A stretch of 64,000 bases of DNA from Archilochus colubris (Eukaryota; Chordata; Aves; Apodiformes; Trochilidae): positions 35,883,121 through 35,947,120 of the forward strand of contig CM041085.1 in assembly GCA_023079485.1 (NCBI GenBank), read 5' to 3'. The position numbers and the translations under genes are program-made. Shown here one piece after another: positions 10,671 through 22,150 of this stretch (positions within the stretch are counted from its first letter, which is position 1; each line of letters opens with the position of its first letter). The notes under the pieces are model-generated. The model worked only from the letters and a program-made list of their open reading frames with translations. It was not told the DNA's origin and did no database searches.

Positions 10671-11518
10671 TCATAGACTCATTAAGATTGGAAAGGACCT
10701 CTAAGACCATCAAGTCCAACCATCAACCTAACACTACCACCCAGCAAAACCATGTGAAGTGCTGTGTCCACATGTTCTTTGAACACATCCAGGGATGGTG
10801 GACTCCACCACTTCCCTGAGCACCGTGTTCCAATGCCTGACCAATCTTTCTGTAAAAAATTTTTCCTTATGTCCAATCTAAACCTCCCCTGGCAGACCCT
10901 GAGTCCATTTCTTCTTGACCTATCTCTGGGAGAAGAGACCAGCCTCACTACAACCTCCTTTCAGGTAGTTGTAGAGAGCAGTAAGTCCTCTCCTCTGCCT
11001 CCTTCTCTAGACTAAACAATACCAGTCCTCAGCCACTCCTTGTAAGACTTGTGCTCTAGACCCTTCACCAGCTTTGTTGCTTTTCTTTGGACAGTCTTCA
11101 GCAATTCAATGCCCTTCTTGTAGTGAAAGGCCCCAAACTGGACACAGTATTTGAGGTGCAGCCTCACCAGTGCCAAGTACACAGGAAAAATCACCTCTTT
11201 AGTCCTGCTGGCAACACTATTTCTGATGCAGACCAGGAGGCTGTTGGCCTTCTTGGTCACCAGGCCATGCTGCTGGCTCTTAGTCAGTCAGCTATTAACC
11301 AGCACCCCAAGTTCTTGTCTGCCAGGCAGCTTACCAGCCCCTCTTCCCCAAGCCTGTAGTGTTGCCTGGGCTTGTGGCCACAGTGCAGGACTTGAAACTT
11401 GGCCTGGATTAACCTCATACTGCTGACCTTGGCCCATCGATACAGGCTGTCCACATCCCTCTGTAGAACCTTCCTACCCTCAGGCAGATCAATGCTCACT
11501 CCCATCCACAAACTCATG
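10671..11518 (-). mobile_element. CR1 LINE, ~850 bp 3' part
   Basis: The minus-strand element has its 3' tail at 10671 (TCATAGACTCATTAAG) and extends into the end of ORF2 and the 3' UTR. Frames on the minus strand show CR1 reverse-transcriptase C-terminal phrases such as [37 protein letters not shown] and WAKVSSMRLIQAKFQVLHCG. Stops and frameshifts break the frame, so it is dead. The chance frames on the opposite strand are not genes. Confidence 0.93.
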
Positions 11519-11968
11519 TTAGTGCCTCCTTTTCTGTAATATATTAGTGGTAAAAACTTTTTTGTTTTTTTCAAGGAGAGGATTAATTTTATTATTCAAG
11601 GGCAACTGCAGAAATGGGATCCCAGTCTATCTCCCAGCTTTTAAACAATTCTTAACCAGCAAGTTACAAGATTATTGAGGTGAAAAAGATGCAGAGGGAC
11701 AAGTCTCTACGTGTCCTTTCAAACTGTTGTTACTGTGCTGCAGAGTTAGGATTCATAGTGATAGCAAGTGGCATGGTAGGAAGCTCACCTGACAGTATAA
11801 TTTAATGCATACATCATTCATACAGGAGTTTTAGAAGCATTGGCTTTTGGTGTTCTACGTCCATTCTTGCTACAATGAATCCAATGGATGATTTTGGAGT
11901 AGAATTGGAACTTAAGACATTGCCTCCAGAGTGCTGAGCCAATTCTCCTTCTCCTTCCCTTGCTGAGC

Positions 11969-12530
<562 letters not shown>

Positions 12531-13229
12531 GTTCCTCATTCAGCAGTCTATGCTCTGTATTAGAATGAATTATCAGTCTTTGTTGACTCTTCTTTCAAGC
12601 CATTCTCGGTAATGTGTCTTGTGAAGCTCTTTCTTGACCTTTACCCTTTTATAATAACTCATAGCAAGGATTTCATTATAAATTCATAAAACTAGTTTTA
12701 GAACTTTCATAAAACTATTTTTGTTATTATCATTGTAGCTGTAACAGTTTCTAATTTGATTTTAAGGCTATGAGAAAGCATCGTTCCTAAGAAAAAAGTT
12801 TTTTCTTTCTATTATAATTTATTGGAAAAGGCAATATGTTCTGGAATGAGTAGACTTCAAGTTAAGGAAAAGTTTTGATAAATGTTCATTGGGCAGTCAT
12901 ATGTCCATCCTGTAGGATCCGCTTCAGTTCAACAGTAACAATTTCCTGCAATCTACAAGTATACTTCAGTGAACAATGTAAGTCAATTTAAGCTGTCAGT
13001 GCTCTGGAAGGCAGTCCAGTCTTCTTCCTGTTCCTGGATTTTTTTAACTGCTGAGCCCTACTGTGCCCACGTTTGTACAGTGTTGGCTGATTAGGGAACA
13101 GATCCTGCTAAACTGATTAGGGAACTCACAACTGAGTTCTAAGAGAGTAATTCCTCAAGCACTTAAAGCAGCATTAACTTGCACCACAATTGAAAGCTGT
13201 GGTTTTCATCTCTGTACATTTATTCGTTG

Positions 13230-13779
13230 AGCAATGCTCTACTCTGGTCTCTTGAGACCCCAGCTGAACTACTGGGTCAAGTTCTGAGGTCCCCAACATA
13301 AGAAGCACATGAAGCTGTTGGAGCATGTCCAGAGGAGGGCCACGACAATGACCGGAGGGCTGGAGCACTTCTCCTATGAAGACAGATTGAGAGAGTTGGG
13401 GTTATTCAGCTGGGAGAAGATAAGATTCTGGAGAGGTCTTGTAGTTGCCTTCCAATACCTGAAGAGGGCCTACAGGAAAGCTGGGGAGGGACCTTTTAGT
13501 GATAGGGCATATAGTAGTAGGACAAAAGGTAATGGTTTCAAACTGCAAGAGGGTAGATATAGGTTAGACATTAGGAAGAAATTCTTTGGTGTGAGGGCGG
13601 GTGAACATTGGCACAAGTTGCCTAGGGAAACTGTGGATCCCCCTTTCGTGGAGGTGTTTCAAGGCCAGGTTGGATGGGAATTTGAACAACCAGACGTAGT
13701 GGGAGGGTTGGTAGGATGTAGAGGGGGATTGGAACTAGATGATCTCTAAGGTCCCTTTCCAACCCAAATCAGTTCTGTA
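13230..13779 (+). mobile_element. CR1 LINE 3' part, first of a tandem pair
   Basis: The plus-strand CR1 reads through ORF2 end phrases (KLLEHVQRRATTMTGGLEH, SYEDRLRELGLFSWEKIR), the 3' UTR (GGAACTAGATGATCTCTAAGGTCCC) and a short tail AAATCAGTTCTGTA. The ~146-codon frame across it is a remnant of the CR1 ORF2 end plus read-through, not a host gene. Confidence 0.92.
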
Positions 13780-14287
13780 GTCCCCAGCATAAAAATAACA
13801 TAGAGCTCCTTGAAAGTGTCCAGAGGAGAGCCACTAAAATGGTCAGCAGGCTGGAGCACCTCCCCTATGAAGACAGGCTGAGAAAGTTGGGGTTGTTCAG
13901 TCTAGAGAAGAGAAGACTTCAAGGTGACCTTATAGTGGCTTTCCAATATCTGAAATGGGCCTACAAGAAAGCTGGGGTAGAGATTTTTACATGGGTGTGT
14001 AGTGAGAGGACAAGGGGAAATGGTTCAAACCTTGAAGAGGGGAGATTTAGGTCAGACATTAGGAAGAAACTCATTCCTGTGAGAGTGGTGAGGCACTGGC
14101 ACAGGCTGCCCAAAGAAGTTGTGTCTGCCCCTACCTGGAGGTGTTCAGGGCCAGGTTGGATGAGGCTTTGAGCAATGTGATCTAGTGGAAGATGTCCCTG
14201 CTCATTTAAGGGGGTTGGAACTGATGAGCTTTAGAGTCCCTTCTAACCCCAGCCATTCTGTGAGTATGATTCTTTGCTTCTATGATA
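13780..14287 (+). mobile_element. CR1 LINE 3' part, second of a tandem pair
   Basis: It starts directly at the 3' tail of the previous copy and repeats the same segment (GTCCCCAGCATAA, then VSRLEHLPYEDRLRKLGLFSLEKRRL), ending CCAGCCATTCTGTGAGTATGATTC. Same orientation, similar but clearly distinct sequence. Confidence 0.92.
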
Positions 14288-15769
14288 ATATAAGCTTATG
14301 CATGGCTCTGCAGTGAACTACACTGGAATCCTGATGAAAGCTAGATTAAGAGTAGCTTGGCATTTTTTTCATAGCAGTACAAGCTTGACATAAAGTTCTG
14401 CAACAGCACAAGCTAACAACAGTTGTGGCTGCTTCAGCCCTGCCTGCTTCTACTGTGTATTTGTACCTCCTCCATTGTGCAATTGAATGGAACGGAATTG
14501 ATGGGGCACTTCAATTACATTAGATCCAAACATGAAAAGCTTTAATGCAGGGAGGGAAGTTTTTATTTCCCCTCATAAAGTTACAAATCTTTCCAATTCC
14601 ACGCCTGTTTTTACTGTAATGTACACACCGATAGTATAACGAACCAGAATACACAAGAAAAGCACTAATACTGAAGACCATAATGTCTCCTAAAAAAGCC
14701 TGTATTTCATATTGTCTTTTCCAGCTATAACTTACATGGCTTAGTCATACTGCCCTTTTTATATAAAAAGACTTTAAAATCATCCCTTAATTTTTGCAAA
14801 TATGGGGGAAGGTTGATATTTTTTTGTAGTTGCAGTGCTAGGAAGATAAGATTTGTTCAACATCCTCAAGCATGAAGAAATCACGCTGTTTCTGTTATGA
14901 AAGTGTTTTACACACATGAATCTCCAGTAATTTTTTTTTATTATTATTATTATTCACTCATGTGACTTAAAATAGATAAGTAAATTATCAGTTAGACTCC
15001 ATTTCATGCTTTTGCTTGACATTTCTCGTCTTAAACCACTTCATTTGATTCTCGTTATTTTACTCAGAAAAAGACCTTGGGAGGGTTTACATTTTGAATG
15101 TAAAATGTAAATTGATTTTTAAACATTACGATGTTTCAAGACTCCTCTGCTAATCAGTGTTTTATGAGCTAATGAATAAAATATTCTAACTGGAGACATT
15201 TACAGAGATTCTTGTCAAATTCTGTCAATTCTTGTATTGGAATTAAACTAGTTTAAACTTTGGAAACTGAAACTAATATAAAAGAGCAAATGTCAGAATA
15301 AATTTTAAATGTCTTACATGTTTACATTTTTCATAAATGTTAAAATCCTGCTGTGGTCTGAGTAGGTGGCCATGTCTGTCTGGTGTTTCACTGAATGAAG
15401 TGGACATCTTTCAGTTTTCACATGTTTGACTCCCAAGTGTAGGAATTCAGGACAAAGTGTTAGAAAAAAAGTTAATAACAATAGTCTGCAAACAAGATTT
15501 TAAGCCTTTCCCACAGGCAGCTGAGCATACCTCCAGAGCTAGTCAACAAAAAACGTGAAAGAGATTACTTAGAAAGCTTGTGCTATGCACCTTTCCCTGC
15601 ACCCAGACTCCAGAACAGCTTCCAAACAACATACATACATATTCTTTCTCCTTGATATAATTTATTTCAGCTAAGAAAAATCCTGGCCTCTACGTAGGCT
15701 TCAGCTTCTTAGTTTTCTCCCTGTCAACTGGGGGTGCTGTATGATACCCAGAGTAAGTTCAGTGAGGGG
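14288..15769. other. Intron, nothing recognised
   Basis: AT-rich sequence with a short T-run and (ATT)n tract near 14932-14954. No gene or repeat recognised. Confidence 0.6.
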
Positions 15770-16190
15770 TCATCAAGACATGTTCTGGAGCAAATATTCC
15801 ATGAGGAGACATTTTTTTTCATCCTAGAGAAGGGAAAACTACCAGGGTATCTAATGGCCATAACAGACCTAATGGCCCAATAGCTGTAAGAAGGATGTCA
15901 GGAAGACAGAGCCAGTCTGTTCACTCTCGTGAATGATGGGAGGACAGAAGATGTAAGTTGAATCAACATGTGCAGGAAGGTGAAAAACTTTTTCACCATG
16001 TGTACAGTCAAGCATTGCATGAGGCTTCCCAGAGCTGTGCAGTCTCCCTGGAGTTTTTCAAGACTCAAATGCAAAAAAGCCCTTACTAACCTGGTCTAAT
16101 CTGACATGATCCTGCCTGGAGAAGGAGGTCGGACTGGGGACTTCCTGAGGTCTTTTCCAGCCTGTGTTTTCTGGTGATTTGACCTCTTGT
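15770..16190 (+). mobile_element. Old CR1 3' fragment
   Basis: Diverged plus-strand CR1: AGAGAAGGGAAAACT, GACAGAGCCAGTCTGTTCA, then GATCCTGCCTGGAGAAGGAGG and GGACTTCCTGAGGTCTTTTC-CAGCCTGTG near the 3' end. No clean tail remains. Confidence 0.75.
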
Positions 16191-18164
16191 TCCATAAAAG
16201 GGTGGTTTATGGCCACTGTGGCTCTGTTGCTTCTAAGGTCAGACAAATGAATGATGATGAATTGGCTCTCAAACTAGGGGAAGAAAAGCAAAAGGTGTAT
16301 GAGAATTTTTGCTTAAATAGCTTTGCTGCTTTTCTGAAGATGTGATGTGAAGGGGCTAATAAATACTACAACATAGGAGAAACAGTTTTCCTATGAGTTG
16401 TCTCCATACTGACCATCAGAAAAACTATGTAACACCATATTATTCTGATTATTATAGCGAGCTACATTGTAAATCTGAGGTTGACTTTATAAATATATTT
16501 GAGTAAGGCTGCATCCATGCTTGGGTAGCAGCAACACCTGCTTCTCAGTGGAGGTGGCTACTGCAACTAGTTCTGATATTGTCTACTCCAGTGAGTGTAC
16601 AGTGAGTACTGGTGCCAAGCACACAGTGAATGCTGTGAGGAATTGAAGCAGCAGGCCATGTCAGTAGCTGTCAACCTCTGGATGCTGTCCCTTGTCTCAC
16701 AGACTCCTCTTGTCACAACTATAACTTAAGTGACACTGGAAGCTATAAATGGGTGAAGAGAACAGGACTGGCATTTGCGCTCGAGAAAGTAGTGGGACAA
16801 CGGTGGGGAAACAGGAGAGAAGATGTTATGCCTTGGCTTTTCTTGCTGTTGTTTTGCTAATGATTTAACATGACAGTTGTGTTCTGTGTTGGACATATTT
16901 TAGTTAAAACAATTTAGGCAGACGTGCATGCATACTTACTGACATTGGCAGCCAGAATATTATTTTTCATAGAAGTTGAAAACATACATTTTTACTTTCC
17001 TAAGCAGGTCTGTTAACCTCTCTCTTTCTACAGTCTGATCTACTGTTCCATGCTTACTTTTTCTCTGACATTTTTTACTTATACTCCACATGTCAGTGGA
17101 TTTCTCTTCTCATTATGTTCAATGGGTGTTTATTTGAGGGAAATAGCTGCACATGGCTAGAAAACTGCTAGAGGATGTACTTGTAAACCTTCTCCTCCGA
17201 CTTTGTTAGAATACCCTAGATAATAATTTTTACTGTAAAAAAATCCCAAAGGAATGAACTCATAATTGCACAAAATAGTTAAATTTCTTTGTGTAAATGT
17301 TTCAACTTATACAACCACTTACAGAGAGATGTTATCTCTAAAAATCCACAAAAGTAAAGTTGTAACATACTTCAGGCTTCTATATAAAATGTATTTAAGA
17401 CATTAATATTTCGTAGCTTCTAGTGTGTCTTTGGACATATTTAACACTTATTACAATATTATTATTCAGGACAAAAATCAAGATTCAGTGTTTTATTTGA
17501 TTGTATCTGAAGGCTTTTGGTCATTCAATTGTTTATCCAATATGAAGAATTCAAGTAGTGCACTAAAATTATATCGAGTCCAGCACTTTAATTTTTAAAA
17601 AGAGAAAAAGTTCAGTTGTATCTGTGGAAATCAGTGATTCAAGCTTGCATGAGTTCTCAGAAACTCATTCTGTGACCTGACAAAGGAATCTTTGTTAAAG
17701 AAATTTCAACTGTGTCTCTGCTACTGCCAATAACGTGCCTGCCACTAATATGCAGCATTCAAACCTTTGGACATAAATATTGTTGAGGAAATACTAGGGC
17801 TTAACAGGTTTCCCAGGGTTTTAACAGTGTTGTTTCTGTTAGAATTGTCAGTTTTCCTTTTCCTTTCACCAGATAGAACAGAACTTTTTTCAGCTTATGT
17901 GAGAAAACAGATAGCCCTGTAACAGTAACAGAACAATTCCTCTGTTGTACAACATCCCACCAGATAGTAGTAAAAAAGTGTGTGTTGAAGGGCTAAATTA
18001 AAATACATTTGCAGAGTTAATACCTAAAAAGCCACTAATACATCTGTATACTTTAGATTTTTTCCTGTTTGATATTCTTTTAGTTGTTCTATATCAGGTC
18101 ATCCTTAAGGATGAGTTAAGTGTTTTTTGTCCTTAATTTTGCTGTTTGTTCTCTTGTTTCTAGC
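16191..18164. other. Intron, nothing recognised
   Basis: Mostly AT-rich. 16.5-16.85 kb is richer in GC and could be an old unrecognised repeat; I cannot assign it. Confidence 0.5.
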
Positions 18165-18304
18165 AAGTGGAACACAGATATTTAAAAAGAGATTGGATGT
18201 GGCACTCAGTGCCATAGTCTAGCAACTGCAACGGTGGTTCAAGGGTTGGACTCAATGATCTGTGAGGTCCCTTCCAACCCAGCCAATTCTATGATTCTAT
18301 GATT
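18165..18304 (+). mobile_element. CR1 3' end, short
   Basis: About 140 bp with TTGGACTCAATGATCTGTGA, GGTCCCTTCCAACCCAGCC and the tail ATTCTATGATTCTATGATT, the diagnostic CR1 terminal repeat. Plus strand. Confidence 0.93.
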
Positions 18305-21232
18305 TTTATAATATTAAATATTCTTAATTTTTATAGTCTTAACAACCTTTTAACATCAATAACAAACAAGCTTGCCTAGTAATGTGTTTGACACCAGTAT
18401 GTAGCCAAACACATGGCTAAGCAATCGCTTCTCAACTTACAATATACAACCAAAGGCTCATTCTGATTGCCTAAAGTTTATTTGAAAGTAGCTCCAGCTG
18501 AGATGTGCTTGTAGTCACAGGTCAGAGTTCACACTCTAGAGAGATTAAATGCCCATCAGCTGACTCCTAACTGAGTTCCTTTCCTGGATGGCTGAAGGTT
18601 CACTCTCCTGGTGTTACTAGTTTATCTAAAGCAGGAAATCTTGGGTGGCCTACTGGACAAGGCCATTTTTGCAGTGGGGTTATCAGGATATGCTGCTGGA
18701 AAGTGAAGGTTTGGACTTGGAATGTTGTCAACTGGAAAGAGAGATGACTGTTCACATGTGGCTGAGAGTAAGACAAAAAGCTTTAGCAGTTTTTATTAAT
18801 ATAAAATATGGTTTTGTGATTCATGTAATCTTTATGAGTAAGCCTGTGGGAATAACATGTATTTAATGTTTATGTAAATGGAGTAGAATTTATTACATGG
18901 AATAATCACTTAATTTCCCAGTACTTAAAAAAAATACTGGAACTTGGGGAGGGTAATAAAAGGAATTCTTCCAAGAGTAAGTATTTTATGGAAGAATACC
19001 ATAAGAAAAATTACTTTGTTTTAGAGATGAAATGGATGACAGTGGATGGTATCATGGGACAATAAATTATTGCATTGACAAAAATCCATTTTGCATTTAA
19101 AAAAAACCCGAATGTTTCTTCACTGATATGTGAGTTCTGTTAACAGACTTATGGAACATAAATATTTAGTGACAACTTTAATTTATTATAAGGTAGTAGA
19201 TGAAATGTCTTGGTTTTTAAGAAGCCAGAATTTTACTCTTAGCATAGGAATTTGTATTGGATATTTAATTTAATTTTCTCAGAGTGTATAATTATTTTTA
19301 TTTAGTATTCTAGATGGATTCACATCCTACATTCAAATATTATTTTTTTATTACTAGATATGCTTTATGTGGGCTATGAAAAATTGAAAAGAAACTAATG
19401 GCTGAGGACTGACTATGAAGAGTGTAGAATAACCATCTCCTTCCCAGCATATCCACAGATGAATGTGTATCTCATCAAACCTCTTAGAAGTGTTTAGTCC
19501 CAGTTATCTCTCTTCTAATTATCTTTTCTTTTTCCCAGTACTACACTTTTCTTTGTCTCATACCAGATATTTTTAAAGAATGCATCCAATGTTTTCACAA
19601 GGGCCTTAAGTCTGAAGTTGTCTGTGTTTGCAGGAATGAAGTAAAGCAAGGAATCTATCTGCCAGTTTATGTTGCCTATGAAGAAGTAGGATGATCTCAA
19701 GATTGCTCATACAGTTTTGTGTTAAACATAGCAAGAGGTAGAACCAGTCCTTATAGCATCACAAAAATAAAGGGTTTCAAGGCTGGAAAGGAACCACCCA
19801 TCAGAATTGTCTTGAAGCTGGCTGACAGGAATTGACCTATCTACTTCAGGATGACTGATTCATTTCTGCTGGTCTCCCAGGCAAGTCAGCAGCACATGCT
19901 GATCTTCAGTGTCAAACACTGCTGATAGGTTTAATGAAGCAAGCATGAGTATCTTCCTCTTAGCTGTGCCAGGGAGGAAATAGTTCACAAGCAAGACTAA
20001 TGCACAATGAAAGCTGTTACCAAGTCTAAAAGTCCAGCTGCCCAGATGTAGGTCATTGGCAGAGAATTAAAATTCTATTGAAGAGTATGTTTGTTGTTTG
20101 TTGGTTTGGTTTTTGTTTATTTGTTTTCATTGGTTGTTTTGGGTTTGGGGTTTTTTTTTTCAGTTTTATGATCATATTTCCCAAGAATAAAAAGCTATAT
20201 TATGTAGCAGCTGGGCAGAACATTCAGACTACAAGTTTTTCAGCCTCTGCATTAATGCTTCATTTTTCACTTTGGTTTAAAAAAAGTGATTTATATTCAG
20301 ATTGTGTTAGGCTGCTCAGGGCTTTGTCCACTCTGATTATTTTTTTTTTTTAATTTTTTTTATTGTCTTGTGGTAGTCTGACTTGATGAGGTCTAGAGGG
20401 TAGCAGTCTTCTTCTGTATAGCCCTTTGACACTGTATAATCACATTAACTATCTTTCATAATTATAATTTATATCTTTCATAATTATTTCAGTGGTTACA
20501 TTAAAATGGAGACAGTGTATAGGTGTCAAAACGAACTTTATCTTCTGTAGCTTAGTTTGCATTTCTGCGATGTCAGTAGATGTTCAGCTTGCTTCTGACT
20601 AAAAGGGCTGCAGTTCCAAGTGAGCAGGGCTATAACTGAGCAACAAATTACTGTGAATATGAATTAGAGAAAGCATCCCTAGAGCTACATGGCAGAAGTC
20701 AAGTGTTACTGATTCTCCAAGTTATTATCTCATAATAACTAGCATCCTGAAGATCTTTTTCAGTTATTAAATTCTTGCACAATGAGTATGTTCTATGAAA
20801 TACTGAATAACATCTTTCACAGTATGTGATTCATACTGACTACTTTTTCTCTCATGTGCATGTGATTGAATCGGGCAGAATTTAGAGGGAAATAATATTT
20901 TCATTTCCTTTGAAATAATATTTAAAAGAAAAATGGGATAATCAAAACTTTTCTGCATGTGTTTAATGGATCACATCTTAGAGACTTCTGGAGTTCCGTA
21001 GGTGTCCTGAAGTTATTTGGTAAAGGGAAATGCCAATGGTGAATTATTTTGTCTTTTATGATCTCAACAAAATACTGTTTTGTATTTTAAAATGTATTGT
21101 CATGCTCAAATTTCTAATGCAATTTGAAACTTATACACACATCAGTGAAATACTAATAATTTAAAACTATGTTTTGCTGTTTCTATTATAAAATACTGTT
21201 GCATTTAGCCAGATGAATATCTTGGTACAAAT
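18305..21232. other. Intron, nothing recognised
   Basis: AT-rich, with T-rich runs near 20.1 and 20.34 kb. No gene or named repeat supported. Confidence 0.6.
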
Positions 21233-22150
21233 TATAGAATCATAGAATGTTAGCTTGGAAGAGACCTCAAGGATCATCTGGTCCAACCCTTCTAATGATA
21301 TTGTTTATATGAGATGTCTGAGCACTCCATTGAGCTGACATTTAAAACTTTCCTAAGTGGGGGAATTCCCCCGGGAGACTCCTTATAGTGAAAAATTTCC
21401 TCCTTGTGTTCAATCAGAATATTCCCTGAGTGTAGTGAAATGAGGCAGCCAGGTGCCACTAATTACCAGGTAGTGGGCATGAGCTTGTGTTAAGCCCACC
21501 TGTGCCTGATTAGGGCAGGCCTCAACTGTGCATGAGCAGCATTAGGGGGCCAATAAAAGGTGAGGTCTGAGACACGAGTTCAGTTCACTCCTGAGCAAGC
21601 CAGCAGAGAGGTCAGTTGAATCTGGAGCAGTAGCACCGAGCAAGGCTAACCAGTCCTGAGGGCAGCCACCTCAGGGCACTGTTTGTGCACTTCTGCTGGA
21701 ACACCTTTGGGACCTCAGAGCACTGTGCCCTAAGAGAGGTTCATCTTGCAACACCTGAGAGCAACTCACTTGCCCACTGCCTTGTCTGTACCTGTGACTC
21801 TTTGTAAATAGGGAGTCTCCATCTTCTTTGTAGCTGCCCTTTAAGTACTGGAACATTGTAATAAGGTCTCTCCTAAGCCTTCTCCTCTCAAGACTGAACA
21901 GACTCAGTTTTCTCACCCTCTCCCTGTATGGCAGGTGCTCCACTCCTCTGATCATCATCATGGCTCTTCTTTGGACCCTCTCCAGCCTTTCTGCATCCTT
22001 TTTGTAGAGCAGGGACAAAAACTGGATGAAATACTCCAGGTGTGGTCTGACAAGCACTGAGAGAGCTGAATTACTTGTTTGTCTCTGCTGGTCATGCCCT
22101 TGTTGATGCAACCTAGCATCCTGTTGGCTTTCTTCGCTGCTGGAGCACAC
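21233..22150 (-). mobile_element. CR1 LINE, interrupted by an LTR-like insertion
   Basis: The minus-strand CR1 has its 3' tail at 21233 (ATAGAATCATAGAATG). After the insertion at 21431-21753 the CR1 resumes with AGCAACTCACTTGCCCACTG. The ORF2 remnant on the minus strand shows LSVLVRPHLEYFIQFLSLLY and RLERVQRRAMMMIRGVEH. The ~178-codon minus-strand frame is this remnant. Confidence 0.93.
21431..21753 (+). mobile_element. Solo-LTR-like insertion, 323 bp, TG...CA
   Basis: It begins TGTAGTGAAATGAGGC and ends TTGCAACA. It is flanked by a perfect 6 bp duplication CCTGAG (21425-21430 and 21754-21759), and the host CR1 reads continuously across it once one duplication copy is removed. TG...CA ends, a 6 bp duplication and an internal CCAATAAAAGG (AATAAA at 21552) are the marks of a retroviral-type LTR. 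Its first ~215 bp match the arms of the palindrome at 52.3 kb. No internal viral coding sequence is present. The ERV family is not identified. Confidence 0.75.
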
